Origin: Maricaulis salignorans
Lineage (GTDB): Bacteria > Pseudomonadota > Alphaproteobacteria > Caulobacterales > Aquidulcibacteraceae
NCBI GenBank assembly: GCA_945891505.1
Contig: CAMDDL010000005.1
Location: 1 to 64,000, forward strand
Direction: 5' to 3'
DNA: 64,000 nucleotides
Shown one piece after another: positions 41,016 to 49,101 of the stretch. The notes below the pieces were generated by a model that worked only from the letters and a program-made list of their open reading frames with translations, had not been told where the DNA came from and ran no database searches. The stretch's first letter is position 1. Each line of letters begins with the position of its first letter. The position numbers and the translations under genes are program-made.

Positions 41016-41492
41016 CTATGGCTTATTATTCTTGGCTTGCCACGCCTTCATCTGGCTGATTTCGCGATCTTGAGCGGCGATGATGTCCTCAGCCAACTTA
41101 CGGATTTCAGGGTCTTTGCCGTGCTCAAGCACGACGCGCGCCATGGCGACGGCACCTTCATGATGAGGGATCATGCCGGCGATGAAGTCTTTGTCAGCGT
41201 CGCCTGAATAGGGGATGGCCATCTTTTGGTGCATGGCCGAATTGGCCGCTTGAAAGGCCTTGGTTGAGGGCGTTGCAGCAGCCGGATCGGCTGACCCCAT
41301 CATATTCCCCTGTTCCATTTGACCCTGGTCCATTTGGCCATGATCCATTTGGCTATGGTCCATTTGGCTGTGATCCATGCTGTCCATCCCGGCCGCGGCC
41401 ACCGTGTTGGTGGGGGCCGGTTGGCAGGCAGATAGGGCAACGGGTGCCATCAGGCAGATCGCGACGAAGAGGCTGGTCTTGATGGAAGTCAT
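41016..41492 (-). CDS. DUF305 lipoprotein with Met/His-rich repeats
   Basis: A 158-residue exported lipoprotein (lipobox ALSAC, Cys ~23). A Met/His/Gln-rich tract of five imperfect repeats of the type MDHSQ / MDHGQ / MDQGQ (residues ~39-62) is followed by a DUF305 four-helix domain containing [19 protein letters not shown] and [26 protein letters not shown]305 proteins are often found with copper or silver resistance genes, and Met/His tracts bind copper, so periplasmic metal handling is likely. It is coupled to the phytase-like esterase (ATGA, 41489-41492). No copper pump is in view. Confidence 0.85.
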   Translation of the reverse strand: MTSIKTSLFVAICLMAPVALSACQPAPTNTVAAAGMDSMDHSQMDHSQMDHGQMDQGQMEQGNMMGSADPAAATPSTKAFQAANSAMHQKMAIPYSGDADKDFIAGMIPHHEGAVAMARVVLEHGKDPEIRKLAEDIIAAQDREISQMKAWQAKNNKP

Positions 41493-42583
41493 GGCTTTGC
41501 TCCGGGGCTAAGGCCGCGGGTGAGGCGGGAAGTGCCTAACCGAAACGCGAGAAGGTATGTGCTTTGATCGGCAGAAAAATTATCGTCTGACAAGATGAAA
41601 ACGAGATTGTCCCTGGTTTGTGGGTCTTTCATCATGGCCAGGCCCTCATAATTGTCCATCGGAAAGGGCGGAGAGAGGGCGAGTTTCAAATTACAGACTG
41701 GCTTGCCTGTTAGAACGCTTGAGACGTCGCATGCTTCCAATCGAGATAAAGTGATCTTGGTGGCGGGGTCATAGGAGCGCTTGAGCACCCAGACATCCTG
41801 ATCCAGAACGCGGATGTCTGTGATGCCAAAGCGGCCTTCGTTCTCAAACGTACCAAGCGGGGCGGTCATCGCTTTGCTGCCCTGATCAAAGATCCAATAG
41901 GGCGCTTTAAGCTTCGCAGCAGGATCGCCCAACCGATCTGGGCCATATTCAGCTACAGCCAAGAATTGGCCATTGGGCAAGCGGGTAAGAGCTTCCATCC
42001 CGCCATTGGATTCAAGACCTTCAAAGCCAGACAGGCTCGGGCCCTTTTGGCTTTGATAGCCTTCGCCTGTCTTGACCAACTCGACGAGGCGATGGTCGCG
42101 TTCATAGCTGATCAGGAAGCCAGTATCAGTTAGGGCGAGGCCTTCACTATCGATCTGATTGGCCCCGCGAAGCGGCTTATCCGCCGCATCGGTGAGTGTG
42201 GTAAGGTGAACTTGGCTGGCTGCGGGCACCGCTGCTGCGCCCCAAGTTAGCGGATTGGGTGCCGAGAAACGGGCGAGGTGGCCTTGGTCCGTCAAAGCGT
42301 CAAAAACGATTGAGTCGCCTTCAATCGTTTGTATGGAGAGGGAGGAAAGTCCGCCAAATTCTGCTGGCACGCTCGGCGTTTGTCGTTGGGTGTCGAGCCG
42401 CAGGGCATAAATTAAGTCAGCTGGGCCTGTTCTTGTTATCCCCGTCATGTTTTCGGAGGACAGGCTTATGGCGCTAATCCGCGTCGAAAAAGCTTGGTCG
42501 AGTTCACGGGCATCAGGTCCCGGTGCTTGCGCACAGGCGGTAGTGCTTAAAAGACAAAAGGCTACAAGCTTCGACACCCGCAT
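41489..42583 (-). CDS. Esterase-like activity of phytase family protein (lipoprotein)
   Basis: A 364-residue exported protein beginning [19 protein letters not shown], where TTAC may be a lipobox (Cys17). The mature part is a beta-propeller-like domain of the esterase-like-phytase family, with [51 protein letters not shown] and [30 protein letters not shown]. The family probably acts on phosphate or other esters in the periplasm, but few members have been tested. It overlaps the DUF305 gene by 4 bases. It is divergent from the DsbA-like gene 150 bases away. Confidence 0.82.
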   Translation of the reverse strand: MRVSKLVAFCLLSTTACAQAPGPDARELDQAFSTRISAISLSSENMTGITRTGPADLIYALRLDTQRQTPSVPAEFGGLSSLSIQTIEGDSIVFDALTDQGHLARFSAPNPLTWGAAAVPAASQVHLTTLTDAADKPLRGANQIDSEGLALTDTGFLISYERDHRLVELVKTGEGYQSQKGPSLSGFEGLESNGGMEALTRLPNGQFLAVAEYGPDRLGDPAAKLKAPYWIFDQGSKAMTAPLGTFENEGRFGITDIRVLDQDVWVLKRSYDPATKITLSRLEACDVSSVLTGKPVCNLKLALSPPFPMDNYEGLAMMKDPQTRDNLVFILSDDNFSADQSTYLLAFRLGTSRLTRGLSPGAKP

Positions 42584-42680
42584 GGTCTATCCTCGTACAA
42601 AAGAATCCTATTCTCCCTAAGCCGTTTTCCGCTTAGGGTCTATCGGGACGGATCTTGATGGGTGCAGCGGCATCCTTTTT

Positions 42681-42709
42681 TTGACATTCTGTGCGCCAAA
42701 ACATAGGCT
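42681..42709 (+). promoter_or_regulatory. Candidate sigma70 promoter for the DsbA-like/FGE genes
   Basis: TTGACA (42681-42686), a perfect -35, is followed after 17 bases by TAGGCT (42704-42709), a weak -10. AGGGGAG at 42724-42730 provides the ribosome binding site for the next gene. Confidence 0.5.
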
Positions 42710-42736
42710 GGCGAGAAACAAAAAGGGGAGCGAGCA

Positions 42737-44017
42737 ATGTCACTGAAAACGCTTGTAGTTTCGCGAGTGGCTGAGGCCATCACCAGTGCGCAGCGCCAAG
42801 ATGCGGCCCGCGACAAATTTGAAACAGAGCGCCAGCGCCAAGGTGCGCGCCACCGCGTCGACTATTTTCACCAGATTGATGATCCTTATGGCCATCTTGC
42901 CCTGCAAGCCTTGGACCTATTTCGCAGCCGCTATGATGTCGACCTGCATGTTTGGCTGGTTGGGCCTCCAGATGATTGGGCAGCGCCAGAGCGGGATCGC
43001 CTGATTGCCTACGCCCGCGAAGATAGCGCGCAGCTGGCGAAGAAGTCTGGCTTTGCGTTTGAGGATCACGGCGTGCAGCCAGCACCCGAGGCGGTACGTG
43101 CAGCGCAAGACCAATTTGCCGCTGTGCTGGGGGCCGAAGATTTCTGGCCGCGCGCGCTGTCACTTAGCGAGGCGCTGTGGGCTGGGACCATCGAACTCTC
43201 TGCAACTCCTTCGTCCAGCGATCCTTGCGCCAAAGGTGACGCTGAACGCGCGCGCCTAGGCCATTTCATGGGAGCAATGTTGCATTATGGTGGAGAGTGG
43301 TATTGGGGCATAGATCGCCTGCATTATCTTGAAACCCGCTTGAGGGGTGTTGGTGCACAGGTCTCGGGGTCACCAGATGCCTTGATCTTTCCCGCGCCTG
43401 GTTTGCAACTCGCCCCTGCTAAGCCCGCTAACGGTACAAAGCCTGTATTGCATTGGTATTTGTCGTTCCGCAGCCCCTATACTTATCTCTCGGCCCATCG
43501 AGCCAAGGCGCTGGCCGATGCCTATGGAGCGGAACTGCGCTTGCGTTATGTTCTACCCATGGTGATGAGGGGCCTTCCCGTGCCACCGATGAAGAGCCGC
43601 TATTTCACGCTCGACAACGCGCGGGAAGCCCGTCGCCTCGACATCCCTTTCGGGCGAATTGCTGATCCAGTCGGTAAGCCGGTTGAGCGCGGCTATGCCA
43701 TTCTGGCTTGGGCCATGCAGCAGGGGCGAGGCTATGAATTTGTTGAATCGTTCTTGAGTGCCGTTTGGTCACAAGGCGTGGACGCGGGCTCTGATTCCGG
43801 GATGAAGCAGATTGTCGAAACGGCCGGACTTGCCTGGCCAGAGGCGCGCGAACAACTGGCCCGCGAAAACTGGCGCGAAGAAGCCGAGGCCAATCGGCTG
43901 GAGCTTTTGGAGATTGGCCATTGGGGCGTTCCGTGTTTTCGTGTCAACGATGTCTGCGTATGGGGGCAGGACCGCTTATGGGTGATTGAAGACGCCTTGA
44001 GAGAGCTAACATCTTGA
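42737..44017 (+). CDS. Tandem thioredoxin-fold protein, HCCA-isomerase/kappa-GST-like
   Basis: A 426-residue cytosolic protein made of two DsbA-like domains. The N-terminal half has VDYFHQIDDPYGHLALQAL and the C-terminal half has LHWYLSFRSPYTYLSAHRA, where FRSPY replaces the CxxC of DsbA and matches the active-site Ser of 2-hydroxychromene-2-carboxylate isomerases (kappa-class GST). The C-terminal GVPCFRVNDVCVWGQDRL is the usual cis-Pro loop and end strand. The N-terminal copy has DPY in place of SPY and may be inactive. It probably acts with glutathione in an isomerisation or detoxification step. It is coupled to the FGE gene (TTGA overlap). Confidence 0.82.
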   Translation: MSLKTLVVSRVAEAITSAQRQDAARDKFETERQRQGARHRVDYFHQIDDPYGHLALQALDLFRSRYDVDLHVWLVGPPDDWAAPERDRLIAYAREDSAQLAKKSGFAFEDHGVQPAPEAVRAAQDQFAAVLGAEDFWPRALSLSEALWAGTIELSATPSSSDPCAKGDAERARLGHFMGAMLHYGGEWYWGIDRLHYLETRLRGVGAQVSGSPDALIFPAPGLQLAPAKPANGTKPVLHWYLSFRSPYTYLSAHRAKALADAYGAELRLRYVLPMVMRGLPVPPMKSRYFTLDNAREARRLDIPFGRIADPVGKPVERGYAILAWAMQQGRGYEFVESFLSAVWSQGVDAGSDSGMKQIVETAGLAWPEAREQLARENWREEAEANRLELLEIGHWGVPCFRVNDVCVWGQDRLWVIEDALRELTS

Positions 44018-44913
44018 AACGTGCCATCCTCATTTTGCTGCCACTCCTCCTCGCCTCTGGCTGTCAGCCTAAAGCTGAGGTCAAGACTAGTGAGGCCAAG
44101 GTCAATTGCGGTTTGCCGGTCGCACGGCAGGGCGGCTGGGTGAAAATTCCTGCGGGTTCAGTTTTGTTGGGCCAAGACCCGTTCTTCCCAGAAGAAGGTC
44201 CTTCCATGCGCGTGCAGGTCAAAGGGTTTGAGATGCAAACTCATGAAGTGACAAACCGCGAGTTTGCCGCTTTTGTTGCTGCGAAGGCCTATGTCACGGA
44301 CGCCGAAAAGTCGCTGGCACGACAAGACGGCGGGGCGGGGTCTGCCGTGTTTGAGAGTGGCAAAGGCGGCCAGCCCGGGCAGTGGAAACTGGTGCCGGGT
44401 GCGACGTGGAAAAGTCCAAGAGGACCCGGGAGCACGATTGAGGGCGAGGAAAACAAGCCTGTCATTCATGTGTCTCGCCAAGATGCCAAGGCCTATGCGC
44501 AATGGGCCGGTGCGCGCTTGCCCAATGAAATTGAGTGGGAATATGCCGCCCAGTCTGGCTTGCCCGATCAGGCCAACACGCGATCTGGTGCTTATGACCC
44601 TCAAAAGAAGCCAATTGCCAACACTTGGCAGGGGCTGTTTCCCATTTTGGATGAAGGTGCTGATGGCTTTCAATCAATTGCGCCGATCGGCTGCTTTCCG
44701 CCCAGCAAACTGGGCCTCTACGATATGATCGGAAACGTCTGGGAATGGACCGAAACACCGTTTCAAGACGGAGTCTCAGGGACAGTGAAAGGTGGGTCTT
44801 GGCTGTGTTCAGATAATTTCTGTGGACGCTACCGCCCCCAGGCCCGACAGCCGCAAGATATTGACTTTTCAAGCAACCACATCGGCTTTCGCTTGGTTCG
44901 TGACGAGCGGTAG
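44014..44913 (+). CDS. Formylglycine-generating enzyme (FGE/SUMF1), lipoprotein form
   Basis: A 299-residue FGE-sulfatase-domain protein with signal peptide and lipobox LASGC (Cys17), so it is predicted to be anchored in the periplasm. EMQTHEVTNREFAAFV and ARLPNEIEWEYAAQSG are family blocks, and the C-terminus GGSWLC...CGRYRPQAR keeps both copper-binding catalytic cysteines, Cys265 and Cys270, five residues apart as in human FGE. It oxidises the CxPxR cysteine of sulfatases to formylglycine with oxygen; two such sulfatases lie downstream. The TTG start overlaps the stop of the DsbA-like gene by 4 bases. Confidence 0.9.
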   Translation: MKRAILILLPLLLASGCQPKAEVKTSEAKVNCGLPVARQGGWVKIPAGSVLLGQDPFFPEEGPSMRVQVKGFEMQTHEVTNREFAAFVAAKAYVTDAEKSLARQDGGAGSAVFESGKGGQPGQWKLVPGATWKSPRGPGSTIEGEENKPVIHVSRQDAKAYAQWAGARLPNEIEWEYAAQSGLPDQANTRSGAYDPQKKPIANTWQGLFPILDEGADGFQSIAPIGCFPPSKLGLYDMIGNVWEWTETPFQDGVSGTVKGGSWLCSDNFCGRYRPQARQPQDIDFSSNHIGFRLVRDER

Positions 44914-44953
44914 GCAGGAAGAACACAACCGCGACAAAAAAGGTCTTGGTTGT

Positions 44954-44981
44954 TTGACAGGCTGATTATTGCACTTATAGT
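44954..44981 (+). promoter_or_regulatory. Strong sigma70 promoter ahead of MBL/sulfatase genes
   Basis: TTGACA (44954-44959) and TATAGT (44976-44981), 16 bases apart, are near-consensus. TGTCAA at 44981-44986 is the inverse of the -35 hexamer, so the site could also carry a dimeric regulator. The gene start is 43 bases downstream of the -10. Confidence 0.65.
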
Positions 44982-45023
44982 GTCAATATAGCGTTTTGCC
45001 GTTGATCCTTTGATGAGGTTGTC

Positions 45024-46106
45024 ATGAAAACCAAGCCAATTCTTGCTATTGTCGCGGGGCTCCTTGTTTGCGGGGCCGCAGTCGGGTTCTTGAATCGGGA
45101 TAAGATTGCTCTGGCCGTGCTCGAGCGCGGTGCCGATCAAGCCCTAGCTAATCCAACCATCGAAGGGTTGAAGACCGGGCTACATGCGGGCTTTTGTGGG
45201 ACCGGTTCCCCAATGCCAGACCGTGATCGCGCAGGCCCTTGCTTGGCCATTGTCGCAGGCGGCAAGCTCTTTGTGTTTGATGCGGGGGAAGGATCGGCTG
45301 AAACGCTCAATCTGATGGGTTTGCCAACCGGACAAGTGCAGGCCGTCTTCTTAACCCATTTCCACTCAGACCATATCGATGGTCTGGGCGGCTTGGGCTT
45401 ACAACGCTGGGCGTCCAGTTCTGCCAAGTCGCCTTTGCCGCTCTATGGGCCGACAGGGGTTGAGGAAATTGCGGCAGGCCTTGCCCAAGTCTACAGCCAA
45501 GATCGCGGGTACCGCGTCGCCCATCATGGCGCAGCGATTGTTCCACCCTCGGGCTTTGGATTTGAAGCTAAGCCCTTTGCCGCCCCGGCTATTGGGTCCG
45601 AGGCTGTCGTCTATGATCAGGATGGGCTGAAAATCATTGCTTTTGGCGTGGATCACCGGCCAATCGAGCCATCTTTGGGTTATCGCATTGAATATGGCGG
45701 GCAAAAGATTGTCATCAGTGGCGATACGAAGGCATGTGATTGCGTGACCAAGGCCGCTCAAGGTGCCAATCTGTTGGTGCATGAGGCCATTGCTCCGAAC
45801 CTCACCCAAATCATGGGCAAGGCCGCCAAGGATTCAGGGCAGGCGGGTGTCTCTCAAGTCTTCCATGATATCGAGAACTATCACGCGACGCCCAGCCAGA
45901 TTGCTGACATTGCCAATACCGCCAAGGTCGGTGCCGTAGCCTTAACCCATATCGTGCCTGCGCTACCGCTCAAGGCCTTGGAAGGGCCATTCTTAGGCAA
46001 TGCCAAGCAGAAGTTTAAGGGGCCGTTCTGGATCATGCAGGATGGTGACTTGGTGTCGCTGGACAGTCAGGGCAAGCTTTCGAAGCGTCATGTCTTGCGT
46101 AATTGA
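45024..46106 (+). CDS. Metallo-beta-lactamase-fold hydrolase, AtsA/tRNase Z-like (possible Zn arylsulfatase)
   Basis: A 360-residue protein with one N-terminal hydrophobic anchor (ILAIVAGLLVCGAAVGF), probably facing the periplasm. Metal ligands are visible in LTHFHSDHIDGLG (residues ~113), SGDTKACD, HEAIAPN and LTHIVPAL. The opening CGTGSPMPDRDRAGPCLAIVAGGK resembles the AtsA-like arylsulfatase subgroup of this fold (zinc-dependent type III sulfatases). With FGE and two formylglycine sulfatases around it, sulfate-ester hydrolysis is plausible; lactonase or phosphodiesterase activity is possible. A near-consensus promoter precedes it. Confidence 0.8.
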   Translation: MKTKPILAIVAGLLVCGAAVGFLNRDKIALAVLERGADQALANPTIEGLKTGLHAGFCGTGSPMPDRDRAGPCLAIVAGGKLFVFDAGEGSAETLNLMGLPTGQVQAVFLTHFHSDHIDGLGGLGLQRWASSSAKSPLPLYGPTGVEEIAAGLAQVYSQDRGYRVAHHGAAIVPPSGFGFEAKPFAAPAIGSEAVVYDQDGLKIIAFGVDHRPIEPSLGYRIEYGGQKIVISGDTKACDCVTKAAQGANLLVHEAIAPNLTQIMGKAAKDSGQAGVSQVFHDIENYHATPSQIADIANTAKVGAVALTHIVPALPLKALEGPFLGNAKQKFKGPFWIMQDGDLVSLDSQGKLSKRHVLRN

Positions 46107-46199
46107 GGTAGGTCGTGATCGTGACTGGAATTGTCTTGACCCTTCGCACGTCCAATGGCAATCATCGTTTCAAAACAAGGAATTGGTTTGGGGGCGACA

Positions 46200-48029
46200 G
46201 TGGGCAAAATTAACAAACATCTGTTTGGCTGGATGCGCGCGGCGGGCACCGCTTTGTGTTCTTTGGCCCTCATGGCAGGTGCAGGGTCCGCCTCTGGGCA
46301 AGCAAGTCCCAAAGGCCAGGCGACAAAGACCAAGCCCAATGTTGTCATCATCCTGTTTGATGATGCCGCCTTGATGGATCTGGGCATTTATGGCGGCGAG
46401 GCCAAGACGCCGAACATTGACGCGATCGCCCGTCGGGGTACCCGCTTTAACCGCTACTCAACCTCGCCCCTCTGCTCGCCTTCCCGCGCCATGCTTCTGA
46501 CGGGCCTGACCAATCATCAAGCCGGGGTGGCGACGATCAAAGAGGTGCTGCCGAAAGAGCATGTCGGCAAGCCCGGCTATGGTCTGCATTTAGAACCCAA
46601 TGCCGCCACCTTGCCAGAGCGTCTGCGCCTTGCGGGCTACCAAACGTTTATGAGTGGCAAGTGGCATTTAGGCGATGGGCCGGGGCAATTGCCGGGCTCC
46701 CACGGCTTTGACCGCTCGTTCGCGCTTGATGCTTCGGGGGCCGATAATTGGGATGATAAGCCCTACATGCCATTTTATAACGAGGCACCTTGGTTTGAGG
46801 ATGATAAGCCCACCTCCTATCCAAGCGGCCAGTTCTCGTCGACGGTGATCGTCAACAAGATGCTTGACTATCTGGTCGCGCGACCAAAAGACGATAAGCC
46901 CTTCTTGGCCTATGTCGCCTTGCAAGCCGTCCACATCCCGGTGCAAGCGCCGCGCGAATATACCCAGAAATATGCCGGCCGGTTTGATGGCGGTTGGGAC
47001 CAATTGCGCAAAGATCGGTTTGAGCGCGCAAAAACTTTAGGCCTCGTGTCGAAAGACGCCAAAGCACCTGCCATGCATACAAGCATGCGCGCTTGGGACA
47101 GTTTGAGTGCGGATGAGAAGAAGATGCAGGCCAAGGCGATGGAAGTCTATGCCGGCATGATCGAGGCCACCGATGCGGAGATTGGCCGTCTGGTTGCGCA
47201 TTTGGACAAGACGGGTGAGCTTGAAAATACAATCTTTGTTATCACCTCAGACAATGGCCCAGAGCCCAGCAATCCCGGCGTTGAGCGCGGTTTTAATCTC
47301 TGGATGAAGACACACGGCTTTACGCGTGAGTTGGCTAATCTGGGCGAACGCGGCAGCCATAATTGGATCGGACCGGAGTGGGCGAGTGCTGTGGCGACGC
47401 CTGGCTATTTGTTCAAATTCTATACCTCCAGCGGTGGCCTGCATGTGCCGATGCTGATGGCTGGTCCCGGCATTGCCGCTGATAAGGCCGTCAATGCCGC
47501 AGCCTTTGTGCAAGACATTACGCCGACCCTGATCGAGCTTGTTGGCGGCGCACCCACCATCCCCGATGCCAAGCCGATTTCCGGGCGCAGCCTTGCCCCG
47601 GTGCTGACGGGACAAGCGCAAGCTGTTTACGGCCCGAATGATGCGGTGGGGGTAGAGGTTTCTGGCAATGCGGCCATCACCAAAGGCGATTACACGTTGG
47701 TGAAATACAACCCTCCTTATGGCGACAATCAGTGGCGGCTTTATCACGTCGTCAATGATCCGGGCCAGACAACTGACTTGTCCGCGCAAATGCCCGAAGT
47801 CCGTGCTGATCTAGAGCGCGCCTATGTCGACTATGCAAAAGCTAATGGCGTGCTTGCATTGCCTGAGGGCTATAAGGTTCAGCGTCAGGCCGCGCACAAC
47901 AGCATTATGCGTCAGCTTGAGTTCTATGTTTGGCACTTGGTGGGCCTTGCCTTGGTCCTGATCCTTGTCTTGTTCGCCCTTGTTCGTGGCGCTCTCGCCC
48001 TCTTTAATCGAAAAAAGAAAGCTGCTTGA
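46200..48029 (+). CDS. Arylsulfatase, formylglycine type, with C-terminal membrane anchor
   Basis: A type I sulfatase of about 609 residues. An N-terminal signal (AAGTALCSLALMAGAGSASG) precedes VVIILFDDAALMDLGIYGG with metal-binding Asp-Asp. The CSPSR motif (Cys codon at 46473, followed by AMLLTG) is the formylglycine site, followed by GKWHLGDGPGQLPGSHGFD and later ITSDNGPEPSNPG. A hydrophobic helix (~25 residues) before FNRKKKAA at the C-terminus probably anchors it in the inner membrane, facing the periplasm. The GTG at 46200 is preferred, as GGGGGCGAC precedes it; an ATG at 46155 has no such site. It overlaps the GST gene by one base. Confidence 0.9.
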   Translation: MGKINKHLFGWMRAAGTALCSLALMAGAGSASGQASPKGQATKTKPNVVIILFDDAALMDLGIYGGEAKTPNIDAIARRGTRFNRYSTSPLCSPSRAMLLTGLTNHQAGVATIKEVLPKEHVGKPGYGLHLEPNAATLPERLRLAGYQTFMSGKWHLGDGPGQLPGSHGFDRSFALDASGADNWDDKPYMPFYNEAPWFEDDKPTSYPSGQFSSTVIVNKMLDYLVARPKDDKPFLAYVALQAVHIPVQAPREYTQKYAGRFDGGWDQLRKDRFERAKTLGLVSKDAKAPAMHTSMRAWDSLSADEKKMQAKAMEVYAGMIEATDAEIGRLVAHLDKTGELENTIFVITSDNGPEPSNPGVERGFNLWMKTHGFTRELANLGERGSHNWIGPEWASAVATPGYLFKFYTSSGGLHVPMLMAGPGIAADKAVNAAAFVQDITPTLIELVGGAPTIPDAKPISGRSLAPVLTGQAQAVYGPNDAVGVEVSGNAAITKGDYTLVKYNPPYGDNQWRLYHVVNDPGQTTDLSAQMPEVRADLERAYVDYAKANGVLALPEGYKVQRQAAHNSIMRQLEFYVWHLVGLALVLILVLFALVRGALALFNRKKKAA

Positions 48030-49075
48030 TGTCTGATGCTAAAGCCCCGTCGCGCCTTCATGTCTTAGGGGCTGCAGGCTCACCCTATACGCGCAAAGTC
48101 ATTGCAGCCTTGCGCTATCGCCACATTCCCTATGCGCTGCATTGGGGCAGCCATCGCAGCCCCATGCCGGGCTTTCCAGAGGCCAAGGTAAAGCTCCTGC
48201 CAACCGTCTATTTTCCCCAGGCCGATGGTAGTTATGAAGCGCAAGTCGATTCCACGCCCATTCTGGCGCGGCTGGAGCGCGAGTATGCCGGTCGCGCGTT
48301 GGTGCCGAGCGATCCGGTCATCGCGTTTCTCGATCATTTGATCGAAGACTTTGCAGATGAATGGTTGACCAAGGCGATGTTCCATTATCGCTGGGCGCGC
48401 GAAGCCGATATTGCCCATGCGGGGCCGCAATTGGTGTTCTGGCATAATACGACAACGTCTAATGCGGACGCCAAAGCCGCCTCAGACTTTATCTCGAAGC
48501 GCCAGATTGATCGCCTCTATGTTGTAGGGTCTAACGAGATCACAGCGACAACAATCGAACAATCCTATGTGCGATTAGTGGACGTGCTGGAGGCCCTCAT
48601 CCAGCCCGCGGGCTTTGTGATGGGCGCAAGACCCGGTACCGCTGACTTTGGTCTCTATGGTCAGTTGACCCAGCTGGGTGTAGTCGACCCAAGCCCAGCC
48701 GCTCTCTGCGGTGAACGTGCCCCGCGCCTGCGCGCTTGGATCGATTTGATGGAAGACCTCTCAGGCCTTGAGCCTCAGGACACGGACTGGCTTGCCCGCG
48801 ATCAGGCGCAAGCGCGTCTCGCGCCGCTTCTCGCCGAGATTGGCCGCGTCTATGTGCCGTTCCTCTATGCCAACGCCCAAGCTGCCCAAGCTGGCCAGCC
48901 GAGTTTTGAGACCATCATTGATGGACGCGCTTGGACGCAACCAACCTTTGCCTATCAGGCCAAATGTCTGGTTTGGCTTAAAGACCATGCAAAGTCCTTA
49001 TCGGCTCAAGATGCTGCTGCTTGCTGCGCGATCCTTGCCGACACAGGTTGCGAAGTGCTGTTCGAAACAAACTAA
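48029..49075 (+). CDS. Glutathione S-transferase family protein
   Basis: A 348-residue protein with an N-terminal thioredoxin-fold GST domain (HVLGAAGSPYTRKVIAALRYRHIPY; QVDSTPILARLEREY, whose DSTPI loop binds the glutathione gamma-glutamyl group) and a long all-helical C-terminal part. It is longer than a typical GST (200-250) through the C-terminal extension. Its ATG overlaps the sulfatase stop (TGATG), so the two are co-translated. It probably conjugates or isomerises an organic intermediate in the same pathway as the sulfatases. Substrate unknown. Confidence 0.82.
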   Translation: MSDAKAPSRLHVLGAAGSPYTRKVIAALRYRHIPYALHWGSHRSPMPGFPEAKVKLLPTVYFPQADGSYEAQVDSTPILARLEREYAGRALVPSDPVIAFLDHLIEDFADEWLTKAMFHYRWAREADIAHAGPQLVFWHNTTTSNADAKAASDFISKRQIDRLYVVGSNEITATTIEQSYVRLVDVLEALIQPAGFVMGARPGTADFGLYGQLTQLGVVDPSPAALCGERAPRLRAWIDLMEDLSGLEPQDTDWLARDQAQARLAPLLAEIGRVYVPFLYANAQAAQAGQPSFETIIDGRAWTQPTFAYQAKCLVWLKDHAKSLSAQDAAACCAILADTGCEVLFETN

Positions 49076-49101
49076 AACGATATTTGGGGGAGACTGAATT
49101 T

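Noticed and set aside
45024-46106. The MBL-fold protein as a PhnP orthologue for the C-P lyase pathway
   Set aside because: It has an N-terminal membrane anchor, an AtsA-like opening, and lies 23 kb away among sulfatase genes. PhnP is cytosolic and shorter.
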